DNA of 18,694 nucleotides from RYN-433 sp036558265. Lineage in GTDB: Bacteria; Planctomycetota; Phycisphaerae; Tepidisphaerales; Tepidisphaeraceae. How positions within the stretch are numbered: position 1 is the first letter of the stretch; each line of letters starts with the position of its first letter. This document shows, piece by piece, positions 14,959-18,694 of this stretch. A model generated the notes under the pieces. The model had not been told where the DNA came from. It did not search any database and was given only the letters and a program-made list of their open reading frames with translations. The DNA lies in assembly GCA_036558265.1 (NCBI GenBank), contig DATBFY010000212.1, positions 1 through 18,694 on the forward strand, in the 5' to 3' direction. The translations under genes were made by a program, and so were the position numbers.

Positions 14959-15498
14959 GGCGCCTGCCGGCGTCGCAGGCGCGATCATTCCGCACTCCGG
15001 AAAATGATCAATCGTGCCACGGAAGTCGTAGCCGCACCGCACGCAGCGGCCCCGACATGTCCGCTGCCGGACCCGAGCAACGCGCCAAAGCATCCACAGC
15101 GGCGCCACGAGGAACACCCCCACCACGAACCAGAACGGGACGAACAACTCGAAAGCCCCGCGCGCGGGCTTTGCTTGGTTGCTGAACTTGAGCGGGCGGG
15201 CGTCGAAGCCCAGCTTGCCCCACGACACCACCGGCCTATCCATCCACGCCCCGTACGCGTTACGCACGCCGTATTCGTAGCTGGCGAACTTCAAGCCGCC
15301 CGGCTCGACCGGGTCGGGCCAAGTCGAGACCTTGAGACCGCCGGGGAACGTCATGCACGCGAAGTGACGCCAGGCGGGCGCGACCGAGACATAGTCCGAC
15401 CGGTGTTCGCTCCGCAGCCAAAACGCACACGCCGCCGCGCACAGCAACAGCGAGCCGCCGGCTACGAGGATCGTGAGCTTCCGCCGCTTCCGCCACAT
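14953..15498 (-). CDS. Membrane protein with degenerate C-terminal zinc ribbon, cassette gene
   Basis: A 181-residue protein. There is one membrane helix near residues 9-27 and a second near 117-138, with a ~90-residue extracytoplasmic part between them. A basic stretch and a cytoplasmic zinc ribbon follow: CVRCGYDFRGTIDHFPECG at 152-170. The CGYDxRGT form is typical of many planctomycetal membrane proteins. Three of the four usual cysteines are present (C152, C155, C169); Phe166 replaces the first Cys of the second knuckle, so metal binding may be weakened. The ATG lies inside the R' box of site 2 (GTTATGT), so the gene begins at the cassette boundary. Its TGA lies in the degenerate R'' of site 1. 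Function unknown. Confidence 0.75.
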   Translation of the reverse strand: MWRKRRKLTILVAGGSLLLCAAACAFWLRSEHRSDYVSVAPAWRHFACMTFPGGLKVSTWPDPVEPGGLKFASYEYGVRNAYGAWMDRPVVSWGKLGFDARPLKFSNQAKPARGAFELFVPFWFVVGVFLVAPLWMLWRVARVRQRTCRGRCVRCGYDFRGTIDHFPECGMIAPATPAGAA

Positions 15499-15594
15499 AA
15501 CGGACCAGCATTCAACGGCCGGCGGGGCGACGAGGCGCGTTCGTACTACAGGGACTGTTCGGCCCGGCCGGTCCGTTCCAGTGCCAGGTTATCC
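15495..15594 (-). repeat. attC-like site 2
   Basis: Read on the minus strand: R'' GGATAAC (15588-15594), inner arm with GGACCGGCCGG, a ~40-nt loop, inner arm CCGGCCGTTGAATGCTGG, and R' GTTATGT (15495-15501). The TAA of R'' is the stop codon of the upstream gene and the ATG of R' is the start of the next gene. Confidence 0.7.
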
Positions 15595-15969
15595 GGCAGC
15601 CGCGTCGCCCACAGGTGCAAACCGCTCCGGATGCTCCCTGAACATCTGTTGGAACTTCTTTATTATCAGATTGTCGCCCCGTGTAAACGCATGGTAGCGC
15701 TTGTTGAACTCGGCCTCCTGTTCACCGCGATGCGGCTTGATGACCGCGGCCATCTCGTGGAGCCCGAAGAACTCATACCCAATGATGCCTTCGGCCAATT
15801 CTTCCGGGGTGAGATCGAAGGCGTGAGTTACGCCGCCGTTTTGGATATAGCCATCTACGAGCAGCAATGCGCCCAATGCAAGATCACCTTCACGACGGTT
15901 CGTCCCTTCGCGGTAACAGGCGCGATTCCACACGCGGTCGGCGTCGGTCAGTAGTCGTCTCGCGGGCAT
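15589..15969 (-). CDS. DUF4375 (DMP19)-like protein, cassette gene
   Basis: A 126-residue soluble protein. The central GALLLVDGYIQNGGVTHAFD with its NGG turn, followed by EELAEGIIGYEFFGLHEMAAVI, resembles the DUF4375/DMP19-like helical fold, in which an xNGGxxQ-type segment is followed by an ala-rich helix. The C-terminal part (NKRYHAFTRGDNLIIKKFQQMFREHPERFAPV) is charged helix. Members of this family occur as immunity-like or regulatory proteins, but that function is only a possibility here. The ATG at 15969 lies about 15 nt after R' of site 3, and the stop TAA is part of the R'' box of site 2. Family assignment is by eye and tentative. Confidence 0.65.
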   Translation of the reverse strand: MPARRLLTDADRVWNRACYREGTNRREGDLALGALLLVDGYIQNGGVTHAFDLTPEELAEGIIGYEFFGLHEMAAVIKPHRGEQEAEFNKRYHAFTRGDNLIIKKFQQMFREHPERFAPVGDAAAG

Positions 15970-15983
15970 CGTTTGCTTCTGCC

Positions 15984-16079
15984 GGATAACGGATCAGCAT
16001 TGAACGGCCGGCCGGGCGCTCGACCGTTTCAAGATTCACAAGGGCCGTTTCGCCCGGCCGGTCCAGTGCGTGGCTATTC
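15984..16079 (-). repeat. attC-like site 3
   Basis: R'' is GAATAGC (16073-16079) and supplies the TAG stop of the upstream gene. R' is GTTATCC (15984-15990). Inner arms GCACTGGACCGGCCGGGC and the complement of GCATTGAACGGCCGGCCG pair around a loop. This is the best-conserved site on the R' side together with site 5. Confidence 0.7.
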
Positions 16080-16412
16080 GGCGGCCGCGTCGCCGATCCT
16101 TACCGCGCCGGGAAACACTTTACGTATCACTGCTTCAATACGCTCGCCGCCTCCGCGCTCGTCGTCAATCAACACTTGCTCCGGACCAAACTGCGACTCG
16201 AAAACCTTGTCCTCTGGCGGATCGACGTGCGGGCGATACATCGGATCGGCATTTGAGAAAACGCGCAGATCGGTCGCATTGAGAAAAGCGCGGAACAAGC
16301 AATACTCACCCCAATAGTCGCTACTGCGACGTTCGAACGCCTCCTGCGTTGCCGTCGCTAAGCGTTCTGCGGCAGAGACAACGTTTGCGGCATTCACCGC
16401 GCACCGGGCCAC
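16074..16412 (-). CDS. Protein of unknown function, cassette gene
   Basis: A 112-residue protein not recognised. The GTG at 16412 is preferred because GGGAGG lies just upstream and the open frame before it runs through the R' box and inner arm of site 4. Features are helical VVSAAERLATATQEAFERRSSDYWGEY, then FRAFLNATDLRVFSNAD, a DPPEDKVFESQFGPEQVLIDDERG segment, and a C-terminal RIEAVIRKVFPGAVRI. It is soluble, with no signal peptide. The last residues (GDAAAE) and the TAG stop are encoded by the start of site 3, as is usual for cassette genes ending at R''. Confidence 0.55.
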   Translation of the reverse strand: MARCAVNAANVVSAAERLATATQEAFERRSSDYWGEYCLFRAFLNATDLRVFSNADPMYRPHVDPPEDKVFESQFGPEQVLIDDERGGGERIEAVIRKVFPGAVRIGDAAAE

Positions 16413-16424
16413 GTTCCTCCCGCC

Positions 16425-16510
16425 AAATAACGGACCAACCTTCAATGGCCGGCACCGCGCCGACCGACTTTCACCTTTACCAGAACGATCAACGCGGGGC
16501 CGGGTTATCC
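16425..16510 (-). repeat. attC-like site 4
   Basis: R'' is GGATAAC (16504-16510) and R' is GTTATTT (16425-16431). The inner arm near R' (GCCGGCCATTGAAGGTTGGTCC) matches sites 2 and 3, but the arm near R'' is shortened and diverged, so pairing is weaker. At 86 nt it is the shortest of the five. Confidence 0.6.
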
Positions 16511-16526
16511 GGCAGCCGCGTGGCCA

Positions 16527-16887
16527 TCAGTCGTTCGTGCAAATGCTCACCGACAGTTCAAGCCGCGCACACTGCACAAGAAAGTCTGCAGGGATCTTCA
16601 AGTCGAATTGCTCACCGATCACAACCCGCCAGTAGCAAAGCCGCACGATCGAATCCTTCCTGCACGCGTTCGGCGAATGCCTCGGTCGGCTCCTCAGCGT
16701 CTTTCACATCGTTCATGCTGAGAGCGAACAACTGCGCGGTCGCCCATCTCCAAGCGGAATCGCTCGCGCGCAGATGGATGCCAGGCCTGTCAGCGATTCC
16801 AAGCAACCGAAAAAACGCATCGCCCGTCGAGTCGGGACCACCGCCGCCGCGAAGGGTGACATGAATTGCTTGAAGACCGATCGTCAT
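16527..16887 (-). pseudogene. Frameshifted cassette gene (possible DUF4279-like)
   Basis: ATG 16887 lies 16 nt after R' of site 5. The first frame gives 91 residues, beginning MTIGLQAIHVTLRGGG with FFRLLGIADRPGIHLRASD and ending LLLAGCDR at a TGA (16612-16614). The next frame then continues with coding-like sequence, GEQFDLKIPADFLVQC followed by ARLELSVSICTND, to a TGA at 16527-16529, 17 nt before R'' of site 4. Removing one base near 16613 joins both into a protein of about 120 residues with the feel of a DUF4279-type protein. A real frameshift, an indel in the sequence, or two overlapping genes are all possible. Confidence 0.5.
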
Positions 16888-16902
16888 GCGAGGGCTTCTG
16901 CC

Positions 16903-16996
16903 GGATAACGTAGGGCCGATCACCGGCAGGGCCGGCGCCGAGCCGCGCTCGACCGACCGAAACTATACCGCCGGCCCGATCCAGTGTGCGCTGACC
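16903..16996 (-). repeat. attC-like site 5
   Basis: R' is GTTATCC (16903-16909). The opposite box is degenerate (GGTCAGC, 16990-16996). Inner arms CACTGGATCGGGCCGGC and the complement of CACCGGCAGGGCCGGC pair well. It shares loop and left half with site 1. It follows a decayed membrane-protein gene. Confidence 0.6.
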
Positions 16997-17300
16997 GTGG
17001 TCGGTGCGCTGTTTCTGAACATCCTCATTACGACCACGCAAACTTTTTTGCACGTGTAGATCTGATCCCAGCTTCCCTCCAACCGCCCCACGTAAAGTGC
17101 ACACGCCGCGATCAACAGGAGGAACGTAATGAAAAAAGGCGACAAGCTGCGCGCTGGTCACGCCATCGGTCGGCAGGAAGACAAATCCGGTCCCGCAGGC
17201 GGCGAAAGCGACGTCCAACCATGCTTCCTGCCACAACGACCAGGCCGGACGCGATGCCCGCCAGTCCGGTCACGACGTGTGCAAGGATCAGGTTCGACAT
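16997..17300 (-). pseudogene. Decayed small membrane-protein gene, cassette remnant
   Basis: Three consecutive frames together read like one small multi-helix membrane protein. From ATG 17300 comes SNLILAHVVTGLAGIASGLV followed by VVAG. After a shift near 17220 comes AWLDVAFAACGTGFVFLP with TDGVTSAQ. After a second shift at a run of T's near 17135 comes SPFFITFLLLIAACALYVGR with LEGSWDQIY. This matches by memory a common family of small membrane proteins with TGF(L/F)FP and LYxxxLxGxWRWIY motifs. About nine residues seem lost at the first break, so at least part is true decay. The third frame then runs into site 5. It starts 20 nt after an R'-like box at 17320. Confidence 0.5.
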
Positions 17301-17319
17301 AATTGCCGGTGAACTGGGC

Positions 17320-17326
17320 AGATAAC
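17320..17326 (-). repeat. Lone R'-like box at the array edge
   Basis: GTTATCT on the minus strand, at the correct distance before the first cassette remnant, without recognisable inner arms or R'' upstream. RHS coding sequence stops about 7 nt upstream of it. It may be the recombination point at which the array joined the RHS locus. Confidence 0.4.
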
Positions 17327-17332
17327 TAATTT

Positions 17333-18568
17333 AGCGAGTGGATTCTCTTCAGTGTAAACAAACTTGTGGAGCGTGGAAGGATCGGCCGTATCTCCTTCGA
17401 AAGTATCGAAACTCGCAAACCGACCGATATTTTGGTCGTAATAACGTGCCCGGAGGTACTGCTCGCCCAACTCGCTGTCGTACTGCTCGCCCGAGTACAG
17501 CGATTGGTGGCCGCCGCTCCCATGTCGAATCCGACTTGATTCCCGAATGCGTCGTAGTCGAAGAAGACGTACTTGTTCGTGGCCTGATCGAGCAGCGGGT
17601 TGCCGTCCGCCCCGAGCACCTCCCGCGTGCTGCCGTGGCCGTCGTAGAGCAGGTATTGGAGGATGGGCGCCGCGCCGACCGATTGCTTCACCTGGCCGAT
17701 GACGTCATTGCCGATGACGTAGGAGACGGCCGGCGTCGTGGACGCCCCGAGCTTCTCCTCGATCACCTGGCTGTAGCCGGTCGGGTTCTCTTTATCGACC
17801 AGGTCGCTCGTGGTCTGGCCGCCGCTGGTCTCTGAGATGCGGTCGCCGTCGTCGTCGTAGGCGTAGGTGACGTCGTCCGCCGCGGCCGACAGCGGCATGC
17901 CCGAGGCGTCGTAGGTCGTGTCACCTTTGGCGTCGAGCCGCACCAGGCGGTTGCGGACGTCGTAGACGTACTTCGCGTGCTGGGTGATGGACGTCGTGCC
18001 GCCGTTGGGCGTGCTGCTGACCGTCTTCTCGATAGTCGAGCCGTTCGGGTCGTACTGGTAGGCCGTCGTGGTCGTGACCTGCGTCGATCCCGCCCCTTTG
18101 ACGTCGGTGACCGTCCGCAGTCGGTCATCCGCGTTGTAGTTCAGGAGCGAGTCGGTGTAATCATAGGTGATCGTCTCATCGTTCTGCGTGCCGGCCCGGT
18201 CGATCGCTTCGCTCGTGCGGTTGCCCGCCAGGTCGTAAGAGTAGACGGCCGTGTAATCATCGCCGGCCTGGTTCTGGTCGTCGCCCGCGTCCCGCTGCTC
18301 TTGCTTGAGCCGACTCAGGGCGTCGTAGTCCCACGTGATCCGCACGGTCGAGTAGTGGTTGACGCCGCCGATTCGCGTCGCTCAGGCGCATCTCCAGCAC
18401 CGAATCTCGCAGGCCGTCGCCGCGCACGTGGTAATCGTAACTCGCGAGCAGCGTGCTGTCCGCCCTCGTGACCGTCTCGACATCCAGCCGATTCAGTGCG
18501 TCATAGATCTAATGCGTCGTGTCGCCGTTGGACATCAAGCGGTCATACAACCCATCTCCGGATACACC
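17333..18568 (-). pseudogene. RHS/YD-repeat protein fragment, disrupted
   Basis: Minus-strand sequence encodes RHS/YD repeats: IYDALNRLDVETVTRADS, VRITWDYDALSRLKQEQRDA, YSYDLAGNRTSEAIDRAG, YDVRNRLVRLDAKGDTTYD, VTYAYDDDGDRISETSGGQT, LLYDGHGSTREVLG and the core-end signature YLRARYYDQNIGRF followed by TEENPLA. It is broken by a TAG at 18519-18521 where NGDTTH-IYDALN should continue, a frameshift near 18375 and another near 17515. It begins only after a TGA at 18569-18571, and the usual IDPSGR end is missing beyond 17333. RHS proteins are secreted polymorphic-toxin carriers or wall-associated proteins; this copy should be non-functional unless the indels are assembly errors. Confidence 0.8.
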
Positions 18569-18694
18569 TCATCGCGCGGTGCGCGCGACAAAAGAGCTTT
18601 GCGGTTCGAAGCGAACGCGGAAGCAGATCCCAACGTTCGCAAACGCCTTCGGCAGTTCTGTCCTGTTCTGCCGCGGATCCGAATCCCATCCCTC

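Larger units (their letters stand above)
14440..17326 (-). mobile_element. Integron-like gene cassette array without visible integrase (CALIN)
   Basis: Six minus-strand genes or gene remnants are separated by five sites of 86-100 nt (14859, 15495, 15984, 16425 and 16903 starts). From R' to R' the cassette lengths are about 636, 489, 441, 478 and 417 bp, in the usual integron range. In each site the gene-proximal R'' box resembles GGATAAC, the far R' box is GTTATCC or a close variant, and GC-rich inner arms are complementary around a variable loop. Stops fall at or close to R'' and starts follow R' closely. No intI-like tyrosine recombinase or attI is seen in the window. The attC interpretation is inference from this architecture. 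Confidence 0.7.

Noticed and set aside
14859..16996. CRISPR array or REP/MITE explanation for the repeats
   Set aside because: Spacing is gene-sized and the repeats are long hairpins with variable loops, so this is not CRISPR. Fixed orientation relative to genes and start/stop codons inside the boxes favour cassettes over REP or MITE elements.
16790..17236. 148-codon minus-strand frame as a single gene
   Set aside because: It runs through site 5 into another gene; only its first ~30 codons match the membrane-protein remnant, and the rest is shadow.

Overview
The window is high-GC DNA, most likely from a soil or freshwater planctomycete of the Phycisphaerae type. The pointers are a CGYDxRGT zinc-ribbon membrane protein, a LEPR-XLL-like N-terminus, a PEP-CTERM-sorted NHL propeller, secreted esterases, a DWPQWRGP-type PQQ-like propeller, and a BlaI/M56 pair with an unusual C-terminal domain. 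This placement is inferred from gene types only; there is no rRNA in the window.

Left part (1-7732): the 3' end of a sugar ABC permease; a secreted alpha/beta hydrolase behind a CACAGAG-type hairpin repeat; an ankyrin protein and a secreted esterase sharing a divergent promoter region; a convergent minus-strand run (TadG-like protein, unknown protein, PQQ-like propeller protein); and a small acidic unknown protein. Middle part (7756-10540): a BlaI/MecI-type repressor and an M56 (BlaR1-like) membrane protease, with a clear promoter whose -10 is covered by a perfect palindrome, a second copy of the hairpin repeat, and a 63-residue protein with a LEPR-like start. Next (10732-13809): a PEP-CTERM NHL-repeat protein, a DoxX-family membrane protein, a DUF433 antitoxin with a truncated DUF5615 toxin remnant, and a soluble Hanks-type kinase.

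The most striking part is 14440-17326. Six short genes or gene remnants all lie on the minus strand, and five structured sites of 86-100 nt lie between them. Each site ends in a conserved GTTA-type box (R'), has a partly complementary GATAAC-type box at the other end (R''), carries inner complementary GC-rich arms and a variable loop. Stop codons fall in R'' and one start codon falls in R'. This is the architecture of integron gene cassettes with attC sites. No integron integrase is visible, so it reads as a CALIN (attC cluster lacking an integrase) on present evidence. The cassette genes are a VOC/glyoxalase-fold protein, a membrane protein with a zinc ribbon, a DUF4375-like protein, an unknown protein, and two frameshifted genes. 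The upstream end of the array abuts a broken RHS-repeat gene exactly at a lone R'-like box, which suggests an insertion or rearrangement junction. The far right is RHS pseudogene sequence with a nonsense codon and two frameshifts; several indels cluster here, so either genuine decay or assembly indels are possible.
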